A stretch of DNA of 52,969 nt from CANQBR01 sp964641395 (GCA_964641395.1 CAZXKQ010000010.1:1-52969), one strand, 5' to 3'. Positions 42,090 through 51,343 are shown, counted from the stretch's first letter. The notes: generated by a model not told the origin, from the letters alone. A program made the numbers and translations.

Positions 42090-43085
42090 ATGCGCCAGCG
42101 CGTTTTGTCCTTACTGCGGCAGCACCAGGGGCAGCCTCTCTCCGGAGAGGAGCTGTCCCGCCAGCTCCACATCTCCCGCACAGCGGTTTGGAAGCATGTG
42201 CAAAGCTTGAAGGCCGACGGTTACGCCATCCAGTCCCTGCCTAAGAAGGGCTACCTGCTGCTGGAGGTGCCGGACCGCCTCTACCCCCAGGAGATCGCCG
42301 CCCACCTCCAGACTAAGTGGCTGGGCCACAGCATCTACTACAGGGATAAAGTGGATTCCAGCAATAACGTGGCCAAGAAGCTGGCCAACGAAGGCTGTGC
42401 CGACGGCCTGCTGGTGGTGGCCGAGGAGCAGGGGGCCGGCAAGGGCCGGCTCCAGCGGGGCTGGCTCTCCCCCTACGGCCGGGGCATCTGGTTCAGCGTG
42501 GTGCTGAAGCCTCCCTTCCTGCCCCAGGAGGCGGCCAAGTGCACCCTCCTGGCCGCCGTAGCGGTGGTGAAGGGGGTGAACTCCCTCCAGGGGGTGGAGG
42601 CCAGGATTAAGTGGCCTAACGACATCCTCCTCCAGGGCCGCAAGCTGGTGGGCATCTTGACAGAGATGAGCGCGGAATTCGGCCACATCAACTACGTGGT
42701 CATCGGCATAGGTATCAATACTACCGTCAGACGGGAGGACTATCCCCCCGAGCTACGGCCCCTGGCCATCTCCCTGGCGGACGCGGCCCAGGAGCCCTTC
42801 ACCCGGGCGGAGCTGCTGGCCAGGATCCTGGGCCACATGGAAGAACTATACGAAAGGGCTGTCTGGGAGGGTTTCGCCCCCATTCTGGAAGAGTGGCGGC
42901 GCTACTCCTGCACCCTGGGCCAGCAGGTGAAGGTGATAGCCCCGGACGGCACCTACCTAGGCACGGCCCTGGACATCGACCAGGAGGGCCTGCTCCTAGT
43001 GCGGAAGGCCGACGGGCAGGTGGAAAAGGTGGTGGCCGGGGACGTGTCCATCCGGCCGGCTGCCAGGCCGGAGAGCTACAGCTAG
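42090..43085 (+). CDS. birA: Bifunctional biotin-protein ligase / biotin operon repressor BirA
   Basis: Attaches biotin to carboxylase carrier domains through biotinyl-5'-AMP and represses biotin genes as a dimer. The N-terminal winged helix (LSGEELSRQLHISRTAVWKHVQSL, about 18-42) binds DNA. The catalytic domain shows EEQGAGKGRLQRGW (the GRGRxxRxW-type biotin loop), IKWPNDI and the SH3-like C-domain. All are present, so both functions are expected, in line with the operator at its own promoter. CAAGGAGGAAG precedes the ATG. coaX follows after 33 bp. Confidence 0.95.
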   Translation: MRQRVLSLLRQHQGQPLSGEELSRQLHISRTAVWKHVQSLKADGYAIQSLPKKGYLLLEVPDRLYPQEIAAHLQTKWLGHSIYYRDKVDSSNNVAKKLANEGCADGLLVVAEEQGAGKGRLQRGWLSPYGRGIWFSVVLKPPFLPQEAAKCTLLAAVAVVKGVNSLQGVEARIKWPNDILLQGRKLVGILTEMSAEFGHINYVVIGIGINTTVRREDYPPELRPLAISLADAAQEPFTRAELLARILGHMEELYERAVWEGFAPILEEWRRYSCTLGQQVKVIAPDGTYLGTALDIDQEGLLLVRKADGQVEKVVAGDVSIRPAARPESYS

Positions 43086-43118
43086 GCCGGCCCTAGCCTG
43101 GGCAGGGAGGATGACTCT

Positions 43119-43895
43119 ATGTTATTAGTAATCGACGTAGGCAACAGCAACATCGTAGCAGGGGTCTTTGACGGCAAGGAGCTGCTCACCAACTGGCGCT
43201 TCTCCACGGATAGGAGCAAGACGGCAGACGAGTACGGCATCATGGTGCGGAGCATGTTCAGCTACGGGGAGGTGCCGGTGAACAAGATTACCGGCATCAT
43301 CATCTCCAGCGTAGTGCCGCCGGTCCTCATCCCCCTCTGCCACATGTGCGAGCGCTACTTCGGGGTGCGGCCCCTGGTGGTGGGGCCGGGGATGAAGAGC
43401 GGCATCTCCATCTGCTACGACAACCCTAAGGAGGTGGGGGCGGACCGGATCGTCAACGCAGTGGCCGCCCTCCACAAGTACAGCCACTTAGGCCTGCCTA
43501 TGATTATTTTAGACTTCGGCACTGCCAACACCTTCTGCGCCCTGCTGCCTAACGGGGACTACCTAGGCGGGGCCATCGCCCCAGGCATAGGCATCAGCGC
43601 CGACGCCCTGGCCCAGCGCTGCGCCAAGCTGCCCCGGGTGGAGATCATCTGCCCCAAGACCGCCATCTGCCGCAACACGGTGGCCTCTATGCAGGCGGGC
43701 ATGCTCTACGGGGCGGTGGGCCAGATGGAAGGGATAATCAAGATGATGAAGAAGGAGCTAGGCGGCCAGGCCTACGTCATCGCTACCGGCGGTTTCTCCG
43801 GCATGATGGCGGCCAACAGCCAGGCCATCGACGCGGTAGAGCCCAACCTGACCTTGGAAGGGCTGCGGCTGCTCTACGAGCGGAACAGCAGATAG
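43119..43895 (+). CDS. coaX: Type III pantothenate kinase
   Basis: First step of coenzyme A synthesis from pantothenate; type III enzymes are insensitive to CoA feedback. The ASKHA fold shows the phosphate-1 motif LVIDVGNSNIVAG (catalytic Asp6), GADRIVNAVAA, the phosphate-2 motif DFGTANTF (usually GTATTF) and a C-terminal IATGGFSGMM adenosine motif. Length 258 is typical. It is cotranscribed with birA and followed by a terminator. Confidence 0.95.
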   Translation: MLLVIDVGNSNIVAGVFDGKELLTNWRFSTDRSKTADEYGIMVRSMFSYGEVPVNKITGIIISSVVPPVLIPLCHMCERYFGVRPLVVGPGMKSGISICYDNPKEVGADRIVNAVAALHKYSHLGLPMIILDFGTANTFCALLPNGDYLGGAIAPGIGISADALAQRCAKLPRVEIICPKTAICRNTVASMQAGMLYGAVGQMEGIIKMMKKELGGQAYVIATGGFSGMMAANSQAIDAVEPNLTLEGLRLLYERNSR

Positions 43896-43910
43896 GCGGC
43901 AGCGGGCGAG

Positions 43911-43937
43911 GGAGTCCCCAGGGGCGGGCTCCTTTTT
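43911..43937 (+). terminator. Terminator between coaX and dus
   Basis: GGAGTCC (43911-43917) and GGGCTCC (43926-43932), one G-U pair, then TTTTT. No promoter is evident in the 23 bp before dus, so this may attenuate rather than end the transcript. Confidence 0.7.
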
Positions 43938-43960
43938 AGCGTCAGGCTGGAGGAGGGCGT

Positions 43961-44974
43961 ATGCTGATAGGCAGGCTGGAGTTAGAGACAGGGGCGGTGC
44001 TAGCCCCCATGGCCGGGGTGACGGACCTGGCCTTCCGCCTCCTCTGCCGGGAGGCCGGCTGCGCCTATACCGTCTCAGAGATGGTCAGCGCCAAGGGCCT
44101 CCTCTACAAGAATAAGAAGACGGCCAGGATGCTGGCCATCCACCCCCAGGAGCGGCCCTGCGCCATCCAGCTCTTCGGCCGCAGCCCAGGGGACTTAGCC
44201 CAGGCCGCCCAGCTGGTGGAAGGGGCCGGGGCGGACATGATAGACTTCAACATGGGCTGCCCGGTGGCCAAGGTGGTGGGCAACGGGGAGGGCTCCGCCC
44301 TGCTGCGGGAGCCCCGCCTGGCCTATGAGATCCTAGCCGCCATGGTCAAGGCGGTGGCCGTGCCGGTGACGGTGAAGCTGCGGGCCGGCTGGGACGGGGA
44401 GCACTGTAATGCTGTAGAAATAGCCCGGCTGGCGGAGGCGGCGGGGGTGGCGGCCATAACCGTCCACGGCCGCACCCGGCAGCAGTTCTACCAGGGCCGG
44501 GCAGACTGGTCCATCATCAAGAGGGTGAAGGAAGCGGTTCACATCCCCGTCCTAGGGAACGGGGACGTGGACGGCCCGGCCGCAGGGCTGCGGCTCATGG
44601 CGGAGAGCGGCTGTGACGGCCTGATGGTAGGCCGGGCGGCAGAGGGGAACCCCTGGCTATTCAGCCAGCTGCGGGCCGCCCTCCAGGGCCGGCCCCTGCC
44701 TCCCCCGCCCAGCCTGGGGGAGCGGCTGCAGCTGGCGGCCCGCCACCTGGATCTGCTGATAGACCTCAAGGGGGAGCAGGCGGCGGTGAGCCAGATGCGC
44801 CGCCACATGGCCGCCTACCTGCGGGGCCAGCCCTATGCTGCCGCCTACCGGGCCCGCTTCCAGACGATGGACAGCCGGGCCGCCTTCCAGGCCTTGACGG
44901 AAGAGTACTACGCCGCCTACCAGGCCTACCAGGCCCGGGAGGGAGAAAGGCAGGCGGGGGCAGTTGTGCTTTAG
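43961..44974 (+). CDS. dus: tRNA-dihydrouridine synthase (DusB family)
   Basis: FMN-dependent reductase that makes dihydrouridine in tRNA. The TIM barrel starts LAPMAGVTDLAFRLLCRE. The catalytic Cys is in DFNMGCPVAKVV, and ITVHGRTRQQFYQGRADW plus GNGDVDGP mark the FMN site. At 337 residues it has the expected length with the C-terminal recognition domain. Its stop codon lies within the promoter region of the next gene. Confidence 0.94.
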   Translation: MLIGRLELETGAVLAPMAGVTDLAFRLLCREAGCAYTVSEMVSAKGLLYKNKKTARMLAIHPQERPCAIQLFGRSPGDLAQAAQLVEGAGADMIDFNMGCPVAKVVGNGEGSALLREPRLAYEILAAMVKAVAVPVTVKLRAGWDGEHCNAVEIARLAEAAGVAAITVHGRTRQQFYQGRADWSIIKRVKEAVHIPVLGNGDVDGPAAGLRLMAESGCDGLMVGRAAEGNPWLFSQLRAALQGRPLPPPPSLGERLQLAARHLDLLIDLKGEQAAVSQMRRHMAAYLRGQPYAAAYRARFQTMDSRAAFQALTEEYYAAYQAYQAREGERQAGAVVL

Positions 44975-44992
44975 GGGCGAATGTGGTAAAAT
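44964..44992 (+). promoter_or_regulatory. Possible promoter of the dus-distal gene pair
   Basis: TTGTGC (44964-44969, inside the dus 3' end), 17-bp spacer, TAAAAT (44987-44992). Confidence 0.5.
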
Positions 44993-45071
44993 TAAGCTTT
45001 GGAATAGCGGGGCGGCCAGCGGTCCCACGCCCCCTTAGGCGGGCCCAGGGCTGCTGCCGGCCTGGAGGAAG

Positions 45072-46013
45072 ATGGTGGAACAGCTGGAGAAGAAGCGGGT
45101 AGTCAGCGTCAGCCTGGGCTCGTCTACCAGGGACGGCCAGGCCAGCCTGGTGCTGGGCTCCACCCTGCTGAGCATAGAGCGGCGGGGCACCGACGGGGAC
45201 AAGGCCAAGGCTGCCGCCCTGCTGGCGGAGCTGGACGGCCAGGTGGCAGCCCTAGGCCTAGGGGGCACCGACCTCTACGTCTACGCCGGCGGCCGCCGCT
45301 ACACCTTTAGAGAAGCGGCCCGGCTGGTGGCAGGGGTGCGCCACACCCCGGTCTTAGACGGCAGCGGTCTGAAGGCCTCCCTGGAGCGGCGGCTGGTGGC
45401 CTCCCTCCAGCAGCGGGGCCTGGTGGAGCTGGCGGGCAAGAAGGCCCTCCTAGTCTGCGCCGTGGACCGCTTCGGCCTGGGAGAGGCCCTGGTGGAGGCG
45501 GGGGTGAAGCTCACCTGCGGGGACCTGGTCTTCGGCCTGGGCCTGCCCCTGCCCCTCCATTCCCTCACCGCCCTAGGGCGCTGGGCCCGGCTCTTGGCTC
45601 CGGTAGTGACCCGGCTGCCCCTCAGCTGGTTCTATCCCACCGGCGGGGCCCAGGAGCGGCACCAGGCCGGCTATGAGGCCTATTTCCAGGGCCAGGACCT
45701 GATAGCCGGGGACTTTCACTACATCAAGAAATTCATGCCTTCCCAGCTGCCAGGGGTGACGGTGCTGACCAACACGGTGACCCCGGCGGACAGGGCCCTG
45801 CTGCGCCAGGCAGGGGTGAGGCTCTTAGTCACCTCCACCCCCAACCTAGGGGGGCGGAGCTTCGGCACCAACGTGCTGGAGGCCTGCCTAGTGGCCAGCC
45901 AGGGAGCCCGGGGCCCCCTGAGCCAGGCTGAGTACTTAGAACTTTTGCAGCGCTACAAGATAGAAGCGTCGGTAGAATACTTACAAGAGGCAGAAGGAGC
46001 AGCAACTTTTTAA
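45072..46013 (+). CDS. Conserved protein of unknown function (labelled quinate 5-dehydrogenase-like in some genomes)
   Basis: A 313-residue soluble protein. The N-terminus VVSVSLGSSTRDGQ, the block GGTDLYVYAGGRRYTFREA, VDRFGLGEALVEAGVKLTCGD (with FGLGLPLPL next) and a C-terminal LLVTSTPNLGGRSFGTNVLEA are distinctive. No Rossmann glycine motif is visible, so the dehydrogenase label I associate with such proteins is not supported by what I see. GGAGGAAG is just before ATG. Its stop overlaps the next start by one base (TAATG), so the two proteins are probably made in fixed ratio and act together. Function unknown. Confidence 0.6.
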   Translation: MVEQLEKKRVVSVSLGSSTRDGQASLVLGSTLLSIERRGTDGDKAKAAALLAELDGQVAALGLGGTDLYVYAGGRRYTFREAARLVAGVRHTPVLDGSGLKASLERRLVASLQQRGLVELAGKKALLVCAVDRFGLGEALVEAGVKLTCGDLVFGLGLPLPLHSLTALGRWARLLAPVVTRLPLSWFYPTGGAQERHQAGYEAYFQGQDLIAGDFHYIKKFMPSQLPGVTVLTNTVTPADRALLRQAGVRLLVTSTPNLGGRSFGTNVLEACLVASQGARGPLSQAEYLELLQRYKIEASVEYLQEAEGAATF

Positions 46014-47107
46014 TGGAAAAATTCGCCTTCATCCTCCATCCCCTTTCCACAGGGGACATGGAGCATCTCTCACCCCTGCTGCGCTACGTTCCTGACCGCT
46101 GGCTGGAGGCCGCCCTGCGGCGGAAGAAGCCCTTCGTGGTTTCCCACATTACCGGCATCAAGAGCCCCTACGCCCAGGCGGAGGGCTACTTCATCGGCTG
46201 TCCCTTGACGGCCCGGCAGATGCTGACCCTGCCGGAGGACTTCGTCCTAGAGCGGATCATCCAGGCGGGCCAGGTGGCCCAGGAGCTTGGGGTGAAGCTG
46301 GTGGGCCTGGGGGCCTTCACCTCCATCGTAGGGGACGGGGGCCTGACGGTGGCGGAGCACTTGGACATCGCCGTCACCAGCGGCAATAGTTATACAGTAG
46401 CCACGGCAGTGCAGGGGGCGGAGCAGGCCGCCGCCCTCCTAGGCAAGGAGCTGGCCCACTGCAAGGCGGTAGTGGTGGGGGCCAGCGGCAGCATAGGGGC
46501 CGCCGCCGCCAAGCTGCTGGCAGGCAAGGTGGGGCACATCGCCTTAGTGGCCCGCCACCTGCCCCCCTTGGAAGAGTTGGCCCAGGAGCTGCTGCGGCAG
46601 CACAGCTGCCAGGTGACGGTGACGGCCGACATCCACCGGGCCCTGCAGGAGGCGGACATCGTCTTGACGGTGACCAGCTCCCTGGACTTTTTAATTGAGG
46701 CGGCAGACCTGAAGGCCGGGGCCGTAGTCTGCGACGTGGCCAGGCCCCGCAACGTGTCCCGGGAGGTGAGCCGGCAGCGGCAGGACGTGCTGGTCATCGA
46801 GGGCGGGGTGATCAAGGTGCCGGGCCAGGTGGACTTCGGCTTCGACTTCGGCTTCCCTCCTGGCACCTCCTACGCCTGCATGGCGGAGACCATGATCCTG
46901 GCTTTGGAGGGCCGCTACGAAAGCTTTTCCCTGGGCCGCTCCCTGGAAGTGGCCAAGATAGAGGAGATCGCCGCCCTGGCGGTGAAGCACGGCTTCAGCC
47001 TGGCGGGTTTTCGCAACTTCGAGCGGGCGGTGAGCAAGGCCCACATCGAAGAGGTGAAGCGCTACGGCTGCCAGGCCCTGACCCAGTCTCAGGGCGCCGC
47101 CGGCTGA
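46013..47107 (+). CDS. Acyl-ACP reductase-like oxidoreductase (COG5322, predicted dehydrogenase)
   Basis: A 364-residue protein with the same layout as cyanobacterial long-chain acyl-ACP reductase (AAR). The N-domain includes LGAFTSIVGDGG and TSGNSYTVATAV (GGFTSI and TTGNTHTAYV in AAR). The Rossmann motif is GASGSIGAA (156-164), then ALVAR and DVARPRNVS, and a C-terminal SYACMAETMILALEG. C289 in that block aligns with the AAR catalytic cysteine that carries the acyl thioester. This suggests NADPH-dependent reduction of an acyl thioester to an aldehyde. Clostridial members are often annotated as shikimate or amino-acid dehydrogenase, so substrate and reaction are open. It is coupled to the preceding unknown gene. 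Confidence 0.7.
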   Translation: MEKFAFILHPLSTGDMEHLSPLLRYVPDRWLEAALRRKKPFVVSHITGIKSPYAQAEGYFIGCPLTARQMLTLPEDFVLERIIQAGQVAQELGVKLVGLGAFTSIVGDGGLTVAEHLDIAVTSGNSYTVATAVQGAEQAAALLGKELAHCKAVVVGASGSIGAAAAKLLAGKVGHIALVARHLPPLEELAQELLRQHSCQVTVTADIHRALQEADIVLTVTSSLDFLIEAADLKAGAVVCDVARPRNVSREVSRQRQDVLVIEGGVIKVPGQVDFGFDFGFPPGTSYACMAETMILALEGRYESFSLGRSLEVAKIEEIAALAVKHGFSLAGFRNFERAVSKAHIEEVKRYGCQALTQSQGAAG

Positions 47108-47198
47108 GTATGGCTGAACCTGGCCGGCCCTAGGCCGGTGAACGATAAAAAATAAGAAGAGGGCAGGCTGCCAGACGGCCTGCAGGGAGGGGTAGACT

Positions 47199-47669
47199 AT
47201 GGTAGCTAAAGAAACTATACTGACAGAGCAAGGCTTGCGGGATTTAGAGCTGGAGCTGGAAGAGCTGTTGACGGTGAAGCGGCCCCAGGTGGCGGCCCGG
47301 CTGAAGGCGGCCATCGCCCTAGGGGATCTGAGCGAGAACTCGGAATACGAGGATGCGAAGAACGAGCAGGCCTTCATGGAGGGCCGCATCCAAACCCTGG
47401 AGAACCAGATTAAGACCGCCATGCTCATCGTCAAGCCCCGGGTGGTGGACAAGGTGAGCCTGGGCTCTACCGTGGTGGTGCTGGACGAAAGCGAAGGGGT
47501 GGAGGAAGAGTACACCATCGTAGGCACCACGGAGGCAGATCCCCTGGCCAACCGCATCTCCAACGAGTCCCCCCTAGGGGCGGCCCTGCTGGAGAAGAAG
47601 GTGGGGGCTACAGTGGTGGTGGAGGCCCCGGCGGGGGAGTTCACCTACAAGATTATAGAGATTAAATAA
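47199..47669 (+). CDS. greA: Transcription elongation factor GreA
   Basis: Rescues backtracked RNA polymerase by stimulating its transcript-cleavage activity. The 156-residue protein has the N-terminal coiled coil with the acidic tip motif LGDLSENSEYEDAK and the C-terminal FKBP-like domain (GSTVVVLDESEGVEEEYTIVG, ISNESPLGAALL). GGGAGGGG is upstream of ATG. A GC-rich hairpin CCGGCC-CTA-GGCCGG lies in the 91-bp gap before it, without a T-run. lysS starts 11 nt later. Confidence 0.96.
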   Translation: MVAKETILTEQGLRDLELELEELLTVKRPQVAARLKAAIALGDLSENSEYEDAKNEQAFMEGRIQTLENQIKTAMLIVKPRVVDKVSLGSTVVVLDESEGVEEEYTIVGTTEADPLANRISNESPLGAALLEKKVGATVVVEAPAGEFTYKIIEIK

Positions 47670-47679
47670 GGAGCAGGCT

Positions 47680-49200
47680 ATGAGCGAGGGAAAGCAGCAG
47701 GGCAGGCCGGAAGAGAGGGCGCCCCTCAGCGAACAGGAACTTAATGAGCAGACCCAGGTGCGCATCGCCAAGTTGGCCAAGATCCGGGAGGCGGGCCAGC
47801 TGCCCTTCGGGCATCGCTACCCGGTGAGCCACCACGCAGGGGAGGTAGCCGCCGCTGCGGAAGAGCTCATCGCCAGCGAGGCGGAGGTGACCCTGGCCGG
47901 CCGGCTGCTGGCCATCCGGGGCCACGGCAAGACCTGCTTCATGGATCTGCGGGACCACACTGGCCGCATCCAGCTCTACCTGCGCAAGGACGTGCTAGGG
48001 GAGGGGCCCTACGCCCTGGTGAAGCTCTTGGACATCGGCGACATCGTAGGGGTGAAGGGCAGCGTCTTCCGCACCCACATGGGGGAGCTGTCGGTGAAGG
48101 TGACGGAGCTGGAGCTGCTGGCCAAGGCCCTGCGGCCCCTGCCGGAGAAGTGGCACGGCTTGAAGGACATCGAGCTGCGCTACCGCCGCCGCTACCTGGA
48201 CCTTATCGTCAACCCCCAGGTGCGGGAAACCTTCGTCAAGCGGAGCCAGATCATCAAGAGCCTGCGGGAGATTTTGGACAGCCACGGCTTCCTAGAGGTG
48301 GAGACCCCCATCCTCACCACCATAGCCGGGGGCGCTGCCGCCCGGCCCTTCATCAGCTACCACAACACCCTGGACATGCAGGTCTACATGCGCATTGCCC
48401 CGGAGCTGTACCTGAAGCGGCTGATCGTAGGGGGGCTGGACCGGGTCTACGAGCTGGGCCGGGTCTTCCGCAACGAGGGTATCGACAACAGGCACAACCC
48501 GGAATTCACCAGCGTGGAGATCTACCAGGCCTACGCTGACTACCAGGATATGATGGACCTGACGGAGGAGCTGGTGGTGAAGACGGCCCAGAAGGTGCTG
48601 GGCACCACCAAGATCACCTACGAGGGCACGGAGATAGAGCTGGCCGCCCCCTGGCCCCGGCTGAGCATGACGGAGGCGGTGCGCCAGTACACCGGCAAGG
48701 ACTTCAGCCAGGTTCCTGACCTGGCCACCGCCAGGCAGTGGGCTGCCCAGCTAGAGGTGGAGATAGAGCCGGACTACGGCATCGGCAAGATCATCAACGC
48801 CTGCTTCGATGCCTACGTAGAGGCTAAGCTGATCCAGCCGGTGTTCATCACCGGCCATCCCAAGGAGATCTCTCCCCTGGCCAAGAGCAACCCGGACAAC
48901 CCAGACATCACCGACCGCTTCGAAGCCTACATCTACGGCCGGGAGCTGTGCAACGGCTTCACGGAGCTGAACGATCCCCTGGACCAGCGGGAGCGCTTCC
49001 TGAAGCAGGCGGAGGCCAGGGCCAAGGGGGACGAGGAGGCCAACATGATGGACGAAGACTTCCTCAACGCCCTGGAGTACGGCCTGCCTCCCACCGGCGG
49101 CCTGGGCATAGGCATAGACCGGCTGGTGATGTTCCTCACCGACAGCGCCAGCATCCGGGACGTGCTCTTCTTCCCTATGATGAAGCTGGTGGATAAATAG
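47680..49200 (+). CDS. lysS: Lysyl-tRNA synthetase, class II
   Basis: Charges tRNA(Lys). The N-terminal OB-fold anticodon domain spans about 65-170. Class II motifs 1 (FLEVETPIL), 2 (RVFRNEGIDNRHNPEFTSVE) and 3 (GLGIGIDRLVMFLT) are complete. At 506 residues it is typical. greA-lysS adjacency is standard in Firmicutes. No terminator is visible between lysS and the next gene 28 bp downstream, so some transcripts may continue. Confidence 0.97.
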   Translation: MSEGKQQGRPEERAPLSEQELNEQTQVRIAKLAKIREAGQLPFGHRYPVSHHAGEVAAAAEELIASEAEVTLAGRLLAIRGHGKTCFMDLRDHTGRIQLYLRKDVLGEGPYALVKLLDIGDIVGVKGSVFRTHMGELSVKVTELELLAKALRPLPEKWHGLKDIELRYRRRYLDLIVNPQVRETFVKRSQIIKSLREILDSHGFLEVETPILTTIAGGAAARPFISYHNTLDMQVYMRIAPELYLKRLIVGGLDRVYELGRVFRNEGIDNRHNPEFTSVEIYQAYADYQDMMDLTEELVVKTAQKVLGTTKITYEGTEIELAAPWPRLSMTEAVRQYTGKDFSQVPDLATARQWAAQLEVEIEPDYGIGKIINACFDAYVEAKLIQPVFITGHPKEISPLAKSNPDNPDITDRFEAYIYGRELCNGFTELNDPLDQRERFLKQAEARAKGDEEANMMDEDFLNALEYGLPPTGGLGIGIDRLVMFLTDSASIRDVLFFPMMKLVDK

Positions 49201-49227
49201 CCTGGGCCGGCTGCCTAGGAGGTACTT

Positions 49228-50346
49228 ATGGACGCATTAGCAGGCATCCGGGTGCTGGACCTCTCCCGGCTGCTGCCGGGGCCCTACTGCACCATGCTGC
49301 TGGCGGACTTCGGGGCCGAGGTGATCAAGGTGGAGGAGCCAGGGCGGGGGGACTACTCCCGCAGCTTCCCTCCCTTCCTCAAGGACCTGGGCTACTGGCA
49401 CCTGCAGCTGAACCGGAACAAGAAGAGCGTCACCCTGGACCTGAAGAGCCCGGCTGGGCGGCAGGCCTTCCTGCAGCTGGCCCAGACGGCGGACGTGGTG
49501 GTGGAAAGCTACCGGCCGGGGGTGCTGAGCCGGCTAGGGGTGGACTACGCTACAGTGAGCCGGCTGAACCCGAAGATCGTCTACTGCAGCCTGAGCGGCT
49601 ACGGCAAGACCGGCCCTCTGGCCGGCCGGGCGGACCATGACCTAGGCTACCTCTCCCTCAGCGGCGTCACCGCCATGAGCGGGGAGGCCGGCGGGGCTCC
49701 GGCCCTGCCCGGGGTGCTGATGGCGGATATGAACGGGGCGCTGGCGGCGGCAGTGGGCATCATGGTGGCCCTGCGCCAGGCCGCCCTCAGCGGCCAGGGC
49801 CAGGAGGTGGACGTCAGCCTCTACAACGTGGCCATGTCCCTCCTGCCTGGGGCTGCCAGCCTCTACTTCGGCAGCGGCTTCGTGGCCCGGCGGGGCAATA
49901 ACTGGCTCACCGGCGCCAACCCTAATTACAACATCTACGCCACCAAGGACGGGGGCTACCTGGCGGTGGGCTGCCTGGAGAAGAAGTTCTGGCGCAACCT
50001 CTGCCTGGCCCTGGGCCGGCCGGAGCTGGTGGACCTGATCGACCAGGAGGCCAACTATCCCTACTTGAAGCAGGAGCTGGCCGTCATCTTCGCCGGCAAG
50101 ACCCTGGCCCAGTGGCAGCAGGAGCTGGCGGGGCAGGATGCCTGCGTCACCCCGGTGCTGGACTACGACCAGGCCTGCGCCGCCCCCCAGACGGCGGCAG
50201 GAGAGATGGTGCTGGAGGCCCAGGATCCGGAGCTGGGCAGCTACAAGCTGCTGGGCTTTCCCATCAAGCTCTCCCGCACCCCGGCCCGGCTGCGGAAGCG
50301 GGCTCCCCGCCTAGGGGAGGATAATGGGGAGTATTTGGGAGGATAG
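49228..50346 (+). CDS. Family III CoA-transferase (CaiB/BaiF type)
   Basis: Transfers CoA between carboxylic acids through aspartyl-CoA anhydride intermediates. The 372-residue protein opens with the family hallmark GIRVLDLSRLLPGPYCTMLLADFGAEVIKVE and contains D167 in LMADMNGAL, in the position of the catalytic Asp of formyl-CoA transferase. The substrate pair cannot be inferred; related enzymes act on carnitine, oxalate, succinate, itaconate-type and bile acids. It has AGGAGGT before ATG and ends at an intrinsic terminator. Confidence 0.92.
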   Translation: MDALAGIRVLDLSRLLPGPYCTMLLADFGAEVIKVEEPGRGDYSRSFPPFLKDLGYWHLQLNRNKKSVTLDLKSPAGRQAFLQLAQTADVVVESYRPGVLSRLGVDYATVSRLNPKIVYCSLSGYGKTGPLAGRADHDLGYLSLSGVTAMSGEAGGAPALPGVLMADMNGALAAAVGIMVALRQAALSGQGQEVDVSLYNVAMSLLPGAASLYFGSGFVARRGNNWLTGANPNYNIYATKDGGYLAVGCLEKKFWRNLCLALGRPELVDLIDQEANYPYLKQELAVIFAGKTLAQWQQELAGQDACVTPVLDYDQACAAPQTAAGEMVLEAQDPELGSYKLLGFPIKLSRTPARLRKRAPRLGEDNGEYLGG

Positions 50347-50364
50347 GTCCCCTCTTGTTTTGCC

Positions 50365-50398
50365 GCCCCTGGCTAAGCTGGCTTAGCAGGGGCCTTTT
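50365..50398 (+). terminator. Terminator after the CoA-transferase gene
   Basis: GCCCCT (50365-50370) and GCTAAG (50372-50377) pair with CTTAGC (50382-50387) and AGGGGC (50388-50393), one bulged G, then CTTTT. Confidence 0.88.
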
Positions 50399-50422
50399 CT
50401 GTAGTTCGAGGGGGTAGAGGAA

Positions 50423-51316
50423 ATGGAGTTGCGGCAATTAGAGTATTTTTTAGCGGTGACTAGGTGCAAGAATTATACCAAGGCGGCCAACCTCCTCCAC
50501 GTGTCCCAGCCCACTATCAGCGTAGCCATCCAGAAGCTGGAAGAGGAGATGGGAGTGCGGCTTTTAGAAAGGGACAATAAGAACCTCTCCCTTACCAGGG
50601 AGGGGGAGCTGTTCCAGGCGGAAGGAGAAAAGATCCTAGCCGCGGCCGAGGGCTTGGGCAAGCTTATGAATGACTTACGGCCGGCGGTGAAGAAGCACCT
50701 GAAGGTGGCCTTTCCCTCCACCATAGGCTCCTGGCTGTGGCGGGTCCTGCTCTTCCGTTTCCCAACGGTCCATCCCGATATAGAACTGGAGATCGCCGAC
50801 TACGGCACCTTGGAGATAGTGCAGCTGTTGAAGGAGCAGGAAATAGAGATCGGCTACGGGGTCATAGGCATGGTGGAGGACGGGGCTATCGACTACGAGG
50901 AGCTGCGCCAGGGGGAGATGCAGCTCATCGTGCCTGTGAGCCACCCCTTTGCCCAGCTACAGGCCGTGGCCGTGGAAAAGTTGGCCGACCAGCACATCAT
51001 CATGTACGACAAGGGCACCACCTACGTGGAAAGGCTGCTGCTGGAACAGTTGGAGAAGGCGGGGCTGAGGCCCAGCTTCCGTTATGTGCGGGAGCAGTCT
51101 TCCGTCTTCGATATGGTGGCGCAAGACTGCGGCATCGCCGTAGCCCTGGATGGGAAGGTGAGCATGATTAGGGACAACAGCCGGCTGGCAGCCGTACCCC
51201 TGGAGCCGCCGGTAGCCTTTGCTACCGGGCTGTTGTGGCATAAGAATAAGTTCCTCTCCTCCAGCGCCCGCAAATTTAAGGACTTCCTCAGCTCTTACCG
51301 GGAGGTGGGGGGATAG
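50423..51316 (+). CDS. LysR-family transcriptional regulator
   Basis: Regulator of 297 residues: an N-terminal winged helix-turn-helix (MELRQLEYFLAVTRCKNYTKAANLLHVSQPTISVAIQKLEEEMG, about 1-45) and a periplasmic-binding-protein-like effector domain (about 90-295). LysR proteins bind as tetramers and respond to a small metabolite. It lies between the CoA-transferase and the lyase genes. The canonical T-N11-A operator in front of the lyase, 90 bp past this gene's stop, suggests that promoter as its target. It has AGAGG before ATG and its own downstream terminator; no clear promoter is visible before it. Confidence 0.95.
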   Translation: MELRQLEYFLAVTRCKNYTKAANLLHVSQPTISVAIQKLEEEMGVRLLERDNKNLSLTREGELFQAEGEKILAAAEGLGKLMNDLRPAVKKHLKVAFPSTIGSWLWRVLLFRFPTVHPDIELEIADYGTLEIVQLLKEQEIEIGYGVIGMVEDGAIDYEELRQGEMQLIVPVSHPFAQLQAVAVEKLADQHIIMYDKGTTYVERLLLEQLEKAGLRPSFRYVREQSSVFDMVAQDCGIAVALDGKVSMIRDNSRLAAVPLEPPVAFATGLLWHKNKFLSSSARKFKDFLSSYREVGG

Positions 51317-51343
51317 GAGGGGAGGCTGCTCCTCTGTGACTGG

